Positions 6,754-14,242 are shown, counted from the first letter of the stretch. The stretch: DNA of 18,517 nt from Deltaproteobacteria bacterium (GCA_021778975.1 JAJYBO010000028.1:1-18517), one strand, 5' to 3'. The notes: a model not told the origin generated them from the letters alone. Numbers and translations: made by a program.

Positions 6754-8142
6754 TTATTTGGTGGCCGCAGGCGCGGCAATGGCAGCTTTGACCTCATCTA
6801 TCTTGTCGGTAATGTTGTCCTTGATCCATTTGGGATCCCACCATTCAATCGGATTGACGAAGGTTTGATGGATCAGCATCGAATAATGCAGGTGGTCGCC
6901 GGCGGCCATTCCTGTGGTATCGGTATAGCCCACGATATCGTTCTTGGAAACCATCTGCCCCGGTTTGACATTGAAGCTGTTCATATGGGAATACATGCTG
7001 AACAAACCAAAGCCGTGGTCAATCAAAACACTGTTGCCATAAATTCCCAGCATCTCGGTGAATACCACTCTGCCGCTGTTGGCCGCCGGAATCGGGGCGT
7101 GTTGCACGGATGCCAGATCAACGCCGAGATGATCTTCCTGATCAACCTCCTTGCCTTTGTACATGTAAGTGCGGTGATCTGCAAATCCTGCGCGGGGAGC
7201 GGCGTCAGGCAACCTGGCAAACTGTCCGCTCCAATACATTTTGTCGTCGCTGGCAGCCGTCGCGGATACGATCCGCCGATAATTGGCTTCTCGAACATCC
7301 CGATTGACCTTAAGAAATTTGTCCAGAAGCGGATTGGGACTGTTGGGAGGAACATCCACCTGGAATTCGGGCATTTTCATATTCAGAAAGCTGTCCGAGA
7401 CATTGATGGTGTCCGATTTGAAAACCCGCGCCTTGATGTGATAAAAAAACCCGGCCCTCACCGAATTGCCGGCGTCATCGCTCGCCTTGATATACATTTC
7501 CGTTCCGTGTCCCTGGCGATAATTTAGGGCAATGAACGCCAGATAAACGTTGGGATCGCTGAAGTATCCGCTTTGTCCCGGATAAAACTGATCACCGACC
7601 ATGACGCCATTGACCGGACAGGGTTTGGAAAGTTTATAAATGACCAGCCCCGCGCCTCCCTGCGTCAGGTTGTGAACCCGGCTCAAGACCGTAATTGCAG
7701 GTGGTTTGGTGTCAATTTTGATTTCCCTGTCAATGACGGTTTTGTTGCCGTGAAACCATTCTCGCCATGAATTGTCCCGAACCTCCACGTGAAAGACGGC
7801 CTTGCCATCGTCAATGCCCAGCTTTTTGATATCCGGCTTTATGGTGATGTCCGCGGCATGCACCACCGCGCCGCCCGGTTCACCCGCCAGGGGATAATGG
7901 TCATCTTTCAACACCGTCTCTTTGCCGTTTTGCTCGATGGCGATCCGCACGCTGCGAATTCCGGTTTTTACATCTGAAACATGAAGCGCAATCTCTTGCG
8001 ACGTGTTGAGATACGAAGGAATGTTGCCGGAAACCGCCGGCTTTTCGCCCTCCAGCTTACCCCATAAAAACCATCCGAAAAACAACACGCCACACAACAC
8101 CGCCAGCATCAGCAGGCGTGTAAAAAATCTTAAAGGATTCAT
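6754..8142 (-). CDS. Membrane-anchored M23-family metallopeptidase
   Basis: M23 (LytM-like) enzymes cut peptidoglycan cross-links using zinc. The 462-residue protein has a basic N-terminus and one hydrophobic segment (about 8-28), an uncleaved anchor or signal peptide that places the rest in the periplasm. The peptidase domain is at 330-435. Its motifs are intact: H338-x3-D342 (HLGVDLAS), Y384-S-H386, and H417-x-H419 (DHLHYSM). All zinc/catalytic residues are present, so it should be an active hydrolase rather than an EnvC/NlpD-type activator. Residues 30-300 look beta-rich (IDTKPPAITVLS, ASDDAGN) and are not identified with certainty. The C-terminus ends in an Ala-rich tail. The best Shine-Dalgarno, GGAGAGG, lies about 15 nt before ATG 8142, farther than ideal. 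It is the first gene of the minus-strand run. Confidence 0.9.
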   Translation of the reverse strand: MNPLRFFTRLLMLAVLCGVLFFGWFLWGKLEGEKPAVSGNIPSYLNTSQEIALHVSDVKTGIRSVRIAIEQNGKETVLKDDHYPLAGEPGGAVVHAADITIKPDIKKLGIDDGKAVFHVEVRDNSWREWFHGNKTVIDREIKIDTKPPAITVLSRVHNLTQGGAGLVIYKLSKPCPVNGVMVGDQFYPGQSGYFSDPNVYLAFIALNYRQGHGTEMYIKASDDAGNSVRAGFFYHIKARVFKSDTINVSDSFLNMKMPEFQVDVPPNSPNPLLDKFLKVNRDVREANYRRIVSATAASDDKMYWSGQFARLPDAAPRAGFADHRTYMYKGKEVDQEDHLGVDLASVQHAPIPAANSGRVVFTEMLGIYGNSVLIDHGFGLFSMYSHMNSFNVKPGQMVSKNDIVGYTDTTGMAAGDHLHYSMLIHQTFVNPIEWWDPKWIKDNITDKIDEVKAAIAAPAATK

Positions 8143-8230
8143 CGGTGCTTTTTTTTGCCTCTCCGCTACAGGTCATTCACTTTCGATGGCTTTGCAACCA
8201 TTTTGCCATGCCATCGTGATTCATGATTTT

Positions 8231-8257
8231 ATTATCAATTAACCCTTTGCTTATCAA
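8231..8257 (-). promoter_or_regulatory. Candidate sigma-70 promoter for the peptidase-recA-alaS run
   Basis: On the minus strand, TTGATA (8252-8257) is followed after 15 nt by GATAAT (8231-8236). Each is one base off the consensus hexamers. A 15-nt spacer is short; the alternative TAATAA gives 17 nt with a poorer match. The position, ~90 nt before ATG 8142, suits the head of a minus-strand operon. Confidence 0.35.
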
Positions 8258-8309
8258 GGCTTGTTTTTAAGTTACGGGCGGAGGCCTGTTGTAACGCCGT
8301 CATCATCGC

Positions 8310-8336
8310 TTGACTTTTAAGGGGGCTGACTATAAA
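8310..8336 (+). promoter_or_regulatory. Candidate sigma-70 promoter for the kdsA run
   Basis: TTGACT (8310-8315) and TATAAA (8331-8336) are separated by 15 nt (16 if the -10 is shifted one base). Both hexamers are close to consensus in an otherwise GC-rich region. A start near 8343 would give a leader of about 240 nt that includes the whole of repeat copy A before the kdsA start. Confidence 0.45.
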
Positions 8337-8394
8337 TTCAGGTCAGATGGAAGCTCCCCGAAAAGATGCGCCGTTTTCCGTGCTTCCAAACGTG

Positions 8395-8549
8395 ATGTTC
8401 TCGTAAAAAGTCGAATTTCGGACAACTTTGTAAAAAAGCCGCAGGCAAGGCGCGCAAATCCCGAGGAGTGAGGCGCACTTTTATGATACGCCGCAACGAC
8501 GAAGGGTGCAGCGCAACGCAGCATCCTGGCTTTTTACAAAGTCGTCCGA
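8395..8549 (+). repeat. Dispersed palindromic repeat, copy A
   Basis: This ~155-bp element aligns with the reverse complement of 11123-11277 at roughly 80% identity by hand, with short indels. It carries terminal inverted repeats: ggacaactttgtaaaaaagcc (8420-8440) pairs with the segment at 8528-8547, which reads ggctttttacaaagtcgtcc. The core is GC-rich and includes cgcaacgacgaagg and cagcgcaacgcagcatcc, both nearly unchanged in copy B. It lies in the leader of kdsA. No transposase is encoded, so it resembles a MITE or REP-like element (inference). Confidence 0.85.
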
Positions 8550-8568
8550 CGCGACGTCTGAATTATCC

Positions 8569-8572
8569 GGAG
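8569..8572 (+). promoter_or_regulatory. Ribosome binding site of kdsA
   Basis: GGAG with a 9-nt spacer to ATG 8582. It supports this start over the upstream in-frame start at 8468, whose extension is derived from repeat copy A. Confidence 0.75.
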
Positions 8573-8581
8573 ATAAGTGGC

Positions 8582-9412
8582 ATGATTATCAAGACAGCGT
8601 ACAACGAAATTTCCATCGGCGCGGGCGCGGGGTTGACACTCATTGCCGGCCCGTGTGTTATCGAAGATTACGATACCACCATCTCCATCGCCCGTTTTCT
8701 GAAACAACTCACCAGCGCGCTGAACATTCCTTTCATTTTCAAAGCGTCTTACGACAAGGCCAATCGCACCTCCATCCAGTCCTATCGCGGCCCCGGAATT
8801 CGGGACGGGCTTCAGATGCTTGCCGATATCAAGAAAACGCTCGGCATTCCCATTCTGTCCGATATTCACAGCATTGCAGAGGTTGCACCCGCCGCAGCGG
8901 TTCTGGATGTGATTCAGATACCGGCGCTTCTGTGCCGCCAAACCGATCTGATTCTGGAGGTCAGCCGCACCGGCAAACCCGTCAATATCAAAAAAGGCCA
9001 GTTTCTTTCTCCCTGGGACATGACCCAGGTCGTTGAAAAAGCGGCTTCCACCGGAAATCGTCAGATACTGCTGACAGAACGCGGCAGCATGTTCGGTTAT
9101 CAAAATCTGGTGGTGGACTTCCGCAGCATCCGCATCATGCAACAGACCGGATATCCGGTCATTTTTGACGCCACCCACAGTGTCCAGCTTCCCGGAGGTG
9201 CGGGAACAAGCTCCGGTGGGCAAAGAGACTTCGCGCCGGTTCTGGCGCAGGCGGCGGTTGCCGCGGGTGCGGACGGCGTATTTATGGAAGTACATCCCGA
9301 TCCGGAGCGCGCCCTGTGCGATGGCCCCAATTCTTTGCCCTTAGAAACGCTCGAAATGCTGCTAAAGCGTCTCATGGCCATTCACGATGCCACTACGGAT
9401 ATTTTATCATGA
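8582..9412 (+). CDS. kdsA: 3-deoxy-8-phosphooctulonate synthase (KDO-8-P synthase)
   Basis: KdsA condenses phosphoenolpyruvate with arabinose-5-phosphate to give KDO-8-phosphate, the first committed step of LPS inner-core sugar synthesis. The 276-residue TIM-barrel protein shows LIAGPCVIE (19-27), FKASYDKANRTS, RGPGIRDGL, ILSDIH, IQIPALLCRQTDL, VNIKKGQFLSPWDM, FDATHSVQLPG, SGGQRDFAPVLAQAA and FMEVHPDPERALCDGPNSLPL. Cys25 in AGPC is the position that is Cys in metal-dependent KdsA and Asn in the metal-independent Escherichia coli type. With the His of DATHS and the Glu/Asp of the MEVHP region, a metal site can form, so a metal-dependent enzyme is predicted. ATG 8582 fits the family N-terminus and has GGAG upstream. 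The stop overlaps the kdsC start (ATGA), showing translational coupling. Confidence 0.96.
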   Translation: MIIKTAYNEISIGAGAGLTLIAGPCVIEDYDTTISIARFLKQLTSALNIPFIFKASYDKANRTSIQSYRGPGIRDGLQMLADIKKTLGIPILSDIHSIAEVAPAAAVLDVIQIPALLCRQTDLILEVSRTGKPVNIKKGQFLSPWDMTQVVEKAASTGNRQILLTERGSMFGYQNLVVDFRSIRIMQQTGYPVIFDATHSVQLPGGAGTSSGGQRDFAPVLAQAAVAAGADGVFMEVHPDPERALCDGPNSLPLETLEMLLKRLMAIHDATTDILS

Positions 9413-9945
9413 ACATACCGCAAGACGATGTATGGATCGAGAAGCTGAAATCCATCCGACTTCTGCTTCTGGATGTAGATGGCGTTTTGACAGACGGCGG
9501 CATCGTTTATGATGACGCGGGGGCGGAAATCAAGACATTCAATGTTCGGGACGGTCTTGGCATCCGGCTGTTGATGCTTGCGGGCGTCCCGGTCGGCATC
9601 GCCACCGGGCGTCGTTCCCCGGCGCTGTTGCACCGCTGCGCGAACCTCAAGATCACGATGATCTTTGACGGACTCGCCCAAAAAACCGGCGTGCTGGACA
9701 TCATCGCCGACCAGACCGGTATCACCGCCGATGAAATCGCCTATATCGGCGATGATCTCATGGACATATCGCTGATGCAGAAAGTTGGGGTATCCATTGC
9801 CGTCGCGGATGCGCATCCTCTTGTCATCTCGGCCGCTCATATGGTCAGTCGTTTTCCGGGGGGCAGGGGCGCTGTTCGGGAAATCTGCGAAATGATCCTG
9901 ATGGCCAAAGGGGTGTGGGACGATATGCTTCAGCGATTGATATAG
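9409..9945 (+). CDS. kdsC: 3-deoxy-D-manno-octulosonate 8-phosphate phosphatase
   Basis: KdsC removes the phosphate from KDO-8-phosphate, giving free KDO for activation by KdsB. The 178-residue HAD-superfamily protein lacks a large cap domain, as usual for KdsC. Its motifs are LLLDVDGVLTDGG (nucleophile D22 and D24), IATGRRS (motif II, 66-71), K93 in AQKTG (motif III) and YIGDDLMD (motif IV, D116/D117). The C-terminal segment SRFPGGRGAVREICE is typical of the family and takes part in the tetramer active site. The start ATG at 9409 overlaps the kdsA stop by 4 nt. kdsB and an arabinose-5-phosphate isomerase (kdsD) are not in the window. lptC follows after 19 nt. Confidence 0.95.
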   Translation: MNIPQDDVWIEKLKSIRLLLLDVDGVLTDGGIVYDDAGAEIKTFNVRDGLGIRLLMLAGVPVGIATGRRSPALLHRCANLKITMIFDGLAQKTGVLDIIADQTGITADEIAYIGDDLMDISLMQKVGVSIAVADAHPLVISAAHMVSRFPGGRGAVREICEMILMAKGVWDDMLQRLI

Positions 9946-9964
9946 TGCAGGCGGCGCCATTTTG

Positions 9965-10528
9965 ATGTCATCCAGAAAAATCAAGATCGTTCTGATTACT
10001 TTTTGTCTCGTCATTATTGTTACGGTGGCGGGTGTTTTCGTCAAAAACCGGCTCTTCAGCCAAGATACGCAAAAACTGATTGCGTCCATCCAAAAAAATG
10101 CAACGCTGTCCATCGGAAACGTTCATCAGGTATCCACCCGGAACGGCGTCACAGAGTGGATACTGGACGCCAAATCCGCCCATGTGGTTGACGAAAGCAA
10201 GCAATTGATGTTAGAAGACGTGCGTGTTGTGTATTTTCTGAAAGATGGTAAAGAAGTGCATTTAACCGCCGGCAAGGGAGTCTTGAAAACGGAAACCAAC
10301 GATATTGATGTGACCGATCATGTGACTGTCACTTATGACGGTTATACTCTCGCGACCGAACATGTCACATACAACCATACCCGGCGCACCCTTGCATCGC
10401 CGACGCCGGTCCGTATCACCGGGACGACAATGAATTTGACGGCGGATTCCATGAAATACAACCTATCCACCAATCAGACACGGTTTGAAAAAAATGTCGA
10501 GGTATCAATGCGTGAACGCTCCATGTAA
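9965..10528 (+). CDS. lptC: LPS export protein LptC
   Basis: LptC is the bitopic inner-membrane protein that takes LPS from the LptBFG transporter and passes it to LptA. The 187-residue product has a short basic N-terminus and a single transmembrane segment (about 7-26). A periplasmic beta-jellyroll region follows, with repeated short strands such as TEWILDAKSAHV, LMLEDVRVVYF and LTADSMKYNLSTNQTRFEKNVEV. The last of these resembles the OstA-like fold shared with LptA. Sequence identity in this family is low, so the call rests on topology, length and position between kdsC and lptA. ATG 9965 is preferred to the adjoining TTG at 9962. The 3' end overlaps the start of lptA. Confidence 0.88.
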   Translation: MSSRKIKIVLITFCLVIIVTVAGVFVKNRLFSQDTQKLIASIQKNATLSIGNVHQVSTRNGVTEWILDAKSAHVVDESKQLMLEDVRVVYFLKDGKEVHLTAGKGVLKTETNDIDVTDHVTVTYDGYTLATEHVTYNHTRRTLASPTPVRITGTTMNLTADSMKYNLSTNQTRFEKNVEVSMRERSM

Positions 10529-11120
10529 TTCGTCGAACGATTTAACATACCGATACGGGCGGTGTCTGAAAATTGTTTTGTTGCTGTTTTTTATCGTTAC
10601 AGGGGGAGCGGGAGCATCGCTTGCCGCGGAAAACGGCCATAACGCCGATGATGTTATCCGGGTAAAGGCCGATAACCTTGTGGCCTACAATGACGCCAGC
10701 TATGCGGAGTTTGCAGGAAATGTCAGCGCGACCCAGGGTACAACCCTGATAACTTCCGACAAACTCAGAATATACTACAGCGCCCAGGCAAAGGCGGCCG
10801 CAACCAGCAGCGCTGCGGCTAAAAACACCGCCCCCCATGGAAACGCCGGTGAAGATGCCATCAAAAAAGTGGTGGCCTCCGGAAATGTGGTCATCCATTT
10901 TGAAGATCGGGTCGCTTACACCCACCAGGCGGAATATGATCCGACGGCCAAAACAATTGTTCTGACGGGGCCAGATTCCAAAGTCACCAGTGGTAACAAC
11001 TATATCACCGGAGAGAAAATAACCCTGTTCGCCAAAGACAACAAGGTACTGGTAGAACGCAGCAAGGCCAAACAGGTCGAGGCCGTTTTCTATTCTGGAC
11101 AGATAGAGAAAAAGCCCTGA
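10512..11120 (+). CDS. lptA: Periplasmic LPS bridge protein LptA
   Basis: LptA polymerises into the periplasmic beta-jellyroll bridge that carries LPS to LptD/E. From GTG 10512 the protein has 202 residues. A long polar N-terminus precedes a hydrophobic signal segment (CLKIVLLLFFIVTGGAGASLAA) with likely cleavage before ENG. The mature part has OstA-type repeats: IRVKADNLVAYNDASYAEFAGNV, TTLITSDKLRIYY, IKKVVASGNVVIHFEDRVAY, HQAEYDPTAKTIVLTG and YITGEKITLFAKDNKVLVE. An Ala-rich insertion of about 25 residues lies between the two halves. GTG 10512 is preferred because GAGG lies 9 nt upstream; ATG 10494 in the same frame is an alternative without a clear ribosome site. Either start overlaps lptC, which implies coupled translation. 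A 181-nt gap holding repeat copy B follows. Confidence 0.9.
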   Translation: MNAPCNSSNDLTYRYGRCLKIVLLLFFIVTGGAGASLAAENGHNADDVIRVKADNLVAYNDASYAEFAGNVSATQGTTLITSDKLRIYYSAQAKAAATSSAAAKNTAPHGNAGEDAIKKVVASGNVVIHFEDRVAYTHQAEYDPTAKTIVLTGPDSKVTSGNNYITGEKITLFAKDNKVLVERSKAKQVEAVFYSGQIEKKP

Positions 11121-11122
11121 AT

Positions 11123-11277
11123 ACGGACAGCTTCGTAAAAAGTTCGGATGCTGCGTTGCGCTGCCTCCTTCGTCGTTGCAGCGCACCCAAAAGTACGCTT
11201 CACTTCTCAGGATTGGCGCGCCTTGTCCGCGAACTTTTTACAAAGCCGTTCCTAAAATCGACTTTTTACAAGAGCAT
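11123..11277 (-). repeat. Dispersed palindromic repeat, copy B (inverted relative to copy A)
   Basis: The reverse complement aligns over its whole length with copy A (8395-8549). The terminal inverted repeats are at 11125-11147 and 11227-11252; their inner ends read aaaaagttcg and cgaacttttt. Copy A has aaaaagcc and ggcttttt at the same points, so the two arms changed together. The core contains an 8-bp hairpin stem tgcgctgc / gcagcgca. The element starts 2 nt after the lptA stop, ends 24 nt before lptB, and fills most of the lptA-lptB gap. Confidence 0.85.
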
Positions 11278-11301
11278 CAATACTGGCATTGTGACACATT
11301 C

Positions 11302-12024
11302 ATGACGTATCTGGCGCTGAAGCATCTGATAAAGTCGTTTGATGAAAAACGGGTGGTAAACGATGTCAGTATGGACATTCATACCCATCAGGTGGTCGGG
11401 CTTCTTGGCCCAAACGGTGCGGGTAAAACCACGACGTTCTATATGGCGGTCGGTATGCTGAAACCGGATGCCGGCCAGATTTTTTTAGGAGATGAAGACG
11501 TTACGGCCTTCCCGATTCATATTCGGGCGCGCAAGGGCATTGGGTATTTGCCTCAGGAAACCTCCATATTCCGAAAACTGACCGTGAAGGAAAATCTCAT
11601 GGCGGTTCTCGAATATCAGCCAATTTCCCGCTCCGAACAGATAGACAGAGCCGATAGCCTGCTGGAAGAGCTGGGAATTTTGCATCTGGCGCACAGAAAA
11701 GCGTCGGTGCTGTCCGGCGGTGAAAAGCGCCGGTTAGAGATATCCAGAGCGCTTTCCACAAACCCGTCTTTCATTCTTCTGGATGAACCGTTTGCTGGCA
11801 TAGATCCTCTGGCGGTGATGGATATCAAGACCATCATCAACCACCTGAAAGAACGGGGTATTGGTATCCTGATATCAGATCACAACGTTCGCGAGACGCT
11901 CGGCGTTTGCGATACGGCTTTTATTCTGAGCGGTGGAGAAATTATCGAGACCGGAACCCCGCAGCAGATTGCATCCAGTGAAATCTGCCGGCGCATATAC
12001 CTGGGCAATGAATTCACATTGTGA
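11302..12024 (+). CDS. lptB: LPS export ABC transporter ATP-binding protein LptB
   Basis: LptB is the cytoplasmic ATPase that, with LptFG, extracts LPS from the inner membrane. The 240-residue length is standard. Its motifs are Walker A GPNGAGKTT (36-44), Q-loop Q85 in GYLPQETSIFRKLTV, signature LSGGEKRR (137-144), Walker B FILLDEPFAGIDP with D161/E162, and switch H194 in ISDHNVRETL. The YLPQE...FRKLTV and DHNVRETL segments are hallmarks of LptB rather than other ABC proteins. ATG 11302 fits the family N-terminus. A longer in-frame start at 11176 would add 42 residues translated from repeat copy B and is rejected. No good Shine-Dalgarno is visible before ATG 11302. lptF and lptG are not in the window. 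Confidence 0.96.
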   Translation: MTYLALKHLIKSFDEKRVVNDVSMDIHTHQVVGLLGPNGAGKTTTFYMAVGMLKPDAGQIFLGDEDVTAFPIHIRARKGIGYLPQETSIFRKLTVKENLMAVLEYQPISRSEQIDRADSLLEELGILHLAHRKASVLSGGEKRRLEISRALSTNPSFILLDEPFAGIDPLAVMDIKTIINHLKERGIGILISDHNVRETLGVCDTAFILSGGEIIETGTPQQIASSEICRRIYLGNEFTL

Positions 12025-12124
12025 ATACGAATGGCGTCACGAAATGTCCGTCCTGCTGTGTCGCCCGCAGCCTTTGCCGTTGCGGTGTGTTTTTTCATAA
12101 CCATAAAATCGAATATATACAGAA

Positions 12125-13612
12125 ATGTCTCTAGAACTACGTCAACAATTGAAGTTGTCCCAGCAACTGATTATGACCCCTCAGTTGCAACTGGCCATCA
12201 GACTGCTACAATTGTCGCGGCTGGAACTGCTGGAAACCATTCACCAGGAATTACAGGAAAATCCGGCGCTCGAAGAATCTCAGGATGCGTCGCCTTCCGA
12301 TTCTCATGAAGAAGAAGCGCCTGTTCCTGCGGAATCTCCGGAGATACTTTCCGGAGAAGCTCCGGATCCCAAAACGATGGATGATACGGACTGGGGCAGT
12401 TTGATCAACGAATACAGTTCGTCAGGAAGGGTGACTTCGGAAAGTGAAAAAAAAGACGGCCCCAACTACGAAGCCTTTATCTCCGGGAAAGAATCCCTTC
12501 AGGAACATCTTTTGTGGCAATTGCGCATGGCGTTTCCCGATGAGGAAACCCAGCAGATTGCAGCGCTGATTATCGGCAACTTGAACGCAGATGGTTATTT
12601 AGATGTCAGCATTGACGAGTTGATGGGGCAGTCCGGATCTTCTTACGAAAAAGTCACGGATACGCTTTATCTTTTGCAGACCTTCGATCCGATTGGCGTA
12701 TGCTCCCGCAACCTGAAAGAATGCCTGATGATTCAGGCCCGCAATCTAAACCTGGAGAATACGCCTGTCATCCATATCATTCGCGATCATTTGCCGCACC
12801 TGGAACGAAAAAACTACAAGGCCGTCAGCACCGCTCTCAAAATCCCCATAAGAGATGTCATCGCCGCGGTGGACATCATTCGGGGGCTGGATCCTCGTCC
12901 GGGACGGCTGTTCAATTCGGAATCTCCCCAATACATTACGCCGGATATTTATGTGTACAAAGTTGACGACGATTTTGTCATCGTATTGAATGACGATGGA
13001 ATGCCAAAACTCCGTGTGAATTCTTTTTACAAGGACGCTATCCATCGCAAAAAAGAAATGTCCGAACAGACGCGTGATTATGTTCAGGAAAAGATGAAAT
13101 CCGCCACATGGCTTATCCGCAGCATTCATCAGCGCCAGAAAACCATTTACAGGGTCATGGAAAGCATTTTGCGATATCAGCGAGAGTTTTTCGAAAAAGG
13201 CATATCCCATCTCAAACCCATGGTGTTGCGTGATATCGCCGAGGATATCGGCATGCATGAATCCACCATCAGCCGGGTTACCACCAACAAATACGCCCAC
13301 ACCCCTCAGGGCATTTTTGAATTGAAATTTTTCTTCAACAGTTCTATTAATCGAACCAGCGGTGACGCCATCGCCTCCGCCAGTGTCATCAACCAGATCA
13401 AGCAGGTCATTGCGTCGGAAGATCCCCGGAAACCTTATAGCGACAAGCAATTGTCCGATATAATGAAGGTTAAAAACATTGACGTAGCACGCAGAACTGT
13501 AGCCAAATACCGGGAAATGCTTAAGATTTTGCCATCCAGCAGACGCAGGGAATATGTCTGCCCTGACACTGAAGACGCTGAATTTGACAACCAGAATCGC
13601 CAATCGGAATAA
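12125..13612 (+). CDS. rpoN: RNA polymerase sigma-54 factor
   Basis: RpoN directs RNA polymerase to -24/-12 promoters that need AAA+ activators. The 495-residue protein has all parts. Region I (1-47) is Gln/Leu-rich (LRQQLKLSQQLIMTPQLQLAI). An acidic linker with many Glu, Asp and Pro spans about 48-120. The core-binding region (120-300) contains FDPIGVCSRNLKECL and GLDPRPGR. The helix-turn-helix lies near 369-389 (RDIAEDIGMHESTISRVT), followed by KYAHTPQGIFELKFFF. The RpoN box ARRTVAKYRE is at 455-464. It lies 100 nt after lptB, and its Shine-Dalgarno is poor. The order lptB-rpoN-hpf-ptsN-rapZ is the conserved proteobacterial rpoN cluster. Confidence 0.98.
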   Translation: MSLELRQQLKLSQQLIMTPQLQLAIRLLQLSRLELLETIHQELQENPALEESQDASPSDSHEEEAPVPAESPEILSGEAPDPKTMDDTDWGSLINEYSSSGRVTSESEKKDGPNYEAFISGKESLQEHLLWQLRMAFPDEETQQIAALIIGNLNADGYLDVSIDELMGQSGSSYEKVTDTLYLLQTFDPIGVCSRNLKECLMIQARNLNLENTPVIHIIRDHLPHLERKNYKAVSTALKIPIRDVIAAVDIIRGLDPRPGRLFNSESPQYITPDIYVYKVDDDFVIVLNDDGMPKLRVNSFYKDAIHRKKEMSEQTRDYVQEKMKSATWLIRSIHQRQKTIYRVMESILRYQREFFEKGISHLKPMVLRDIAEDIGMHESTISRVTTNKYAHTPQGIFELKFFFNSSINRTSGDAIASASVINQIKQVIASEDPRKPYSDKQLSDIMKVKNIDVARRTVAKYREMLKILPSSRRREYVCPDTEDAEFDNQNRQSE

Positions 13613-13627
13613 AGGAGATTTTTCTCG

Positions 13628-14161
13628 ATGCAGACATCCGTAACATTTAAAAATATCGATCCATCCGATAGCCTGTCGGAATATGTGAGCCATAAACTGG
13701 ATAGATTCGACAAGTTTCTGGACAATCCCGCGGAAGCCAATGTGGTATTGTCCGTAGAAAAATTCAGACATATCGCTGAAATCAACATTACCGGCGACCG
13801 GCTGAATATTTACGGCAAAGAAGAAACAGCGGACATGTACTCCGCCATTGATATGGTGTTGGACAAAATCGAAAAACAGCTCAAGAAAAACAAGGACAAG
13901 ATCAAAGAAAAACGCAGCGGCGCCAAAAGCAAAATGAAAGCGTCCGGACAGGAAGCCGTCATGCCCGCGGAGGCCGAAGACCGCAGTCAGGTAGTGCTGG
14001 AGCATATTGATTATAAACCCATGGATGTCGAAGAAGCGATTTTGCAAATGGATCTGCTGGAAAATCAGTTTTTCGTATTTACAAACGCCCGGACAGAGCG
14101 GGTCAACGTTCTCTATCGGCGTAAGGACGGCAATCTGGGACTGATTCAGCCCAGCAACTGA
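13628..14161 (+). CDS. hpf: Ribosome hibernation promoting factor, long form
   Basis: HPF binds the 30S decoding region and stores ribosomes in an inactive state under stress or starvation. At 177 residues this is the long form. The N-terminal S30AE domain (about 1-98) begins QTSVTFKNIDPSDSLSEYV and ends in a Lys-rich helix, followed by a charged linker (about 92-118). The C-terminal domain (about 120-177, VLEHIDYKPMDVEEAILQMDLLENQFFVFTNA) is the dimerisation module that directly joins two 70S particles in organisms with long HPF (known for the family). AAAGGAG precedes ATG 13628. It lies 15 nt after rpoN. In rpoN clusters hpf is often co-transcribed with, and negatively affects, sigma-54 genes. 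Confidence 0.96.
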   Translation: MQTSVTFKNIDPSDSLSEYVSHKLDRFDKFLDNPAEANVVLSVEKFRHIAEINITGDRLNIYGKEETADMYSAIDMVLDKIEKQLKKNKDKIKEKRSGAKSKMKASGQEAVMPAEAEDRSQVVLEHIDYKPMDVEEAILQMDLLENQFFVFTNARTERVNVLYRRKDGNLGLIQPSN

Positions 14162-14242
14162 TCTTTGGATCATGAAGATGGCGCCATGTACGCGTGCGGT
14201 CTGTCCGCATGTCGTCTAAAACCGCCAGCAAAGTCCGGTTAT

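Larger units (their letters stand above)
8143..8581. other. 439-bp divergent intergenic region
   Basis: This gene-free stretch separates the minus-strand peptidase run from the plus-strand kdsA run. From left to right it holds an inverted repeat at 8184-8190/8210-8216 (cgatggc / gccatcg), a candidate minus-strand promoter (8231-8257), a candidate plus-strand promoter (8310-8336), a bulged stem near 8321-8378, repeat copy A (8395-8549), and the kdsA Shine-Dalgarno (8569-8572). An open frame runs from 8468 into kdsA, but its first 38 codons lie mostly in the repeat and are not taken as coding. Confidence 0.8.

Noticed and set aside
8468..8581. 38-codon N-terminal extension of kdsA
   Set aside because: Most of it translates repeat copy A, it does not resemble any KdsA N-terminus, and ATG 8582 has its own ribosome site.
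11176..11301. 42-codon N-terminal extension of lptB
   Set aside because: Most of it translates repeat copy B; family alignment from memory supports the start MTYLALKHL at 11302.
11262..11301. Possible promoter for lptB formed by TTTACA at the end of repeat copy B
   Set aside because: No acceptable -10 hexamer lies at 16-18 nt.
12746..14173. Long minus-strand open frame (about 475 codons) opposite rpoN and hpf
   Set aside because: It runs antisense through two intact conserved genes and its His/Phe-rich composition is typical of shadow translation.
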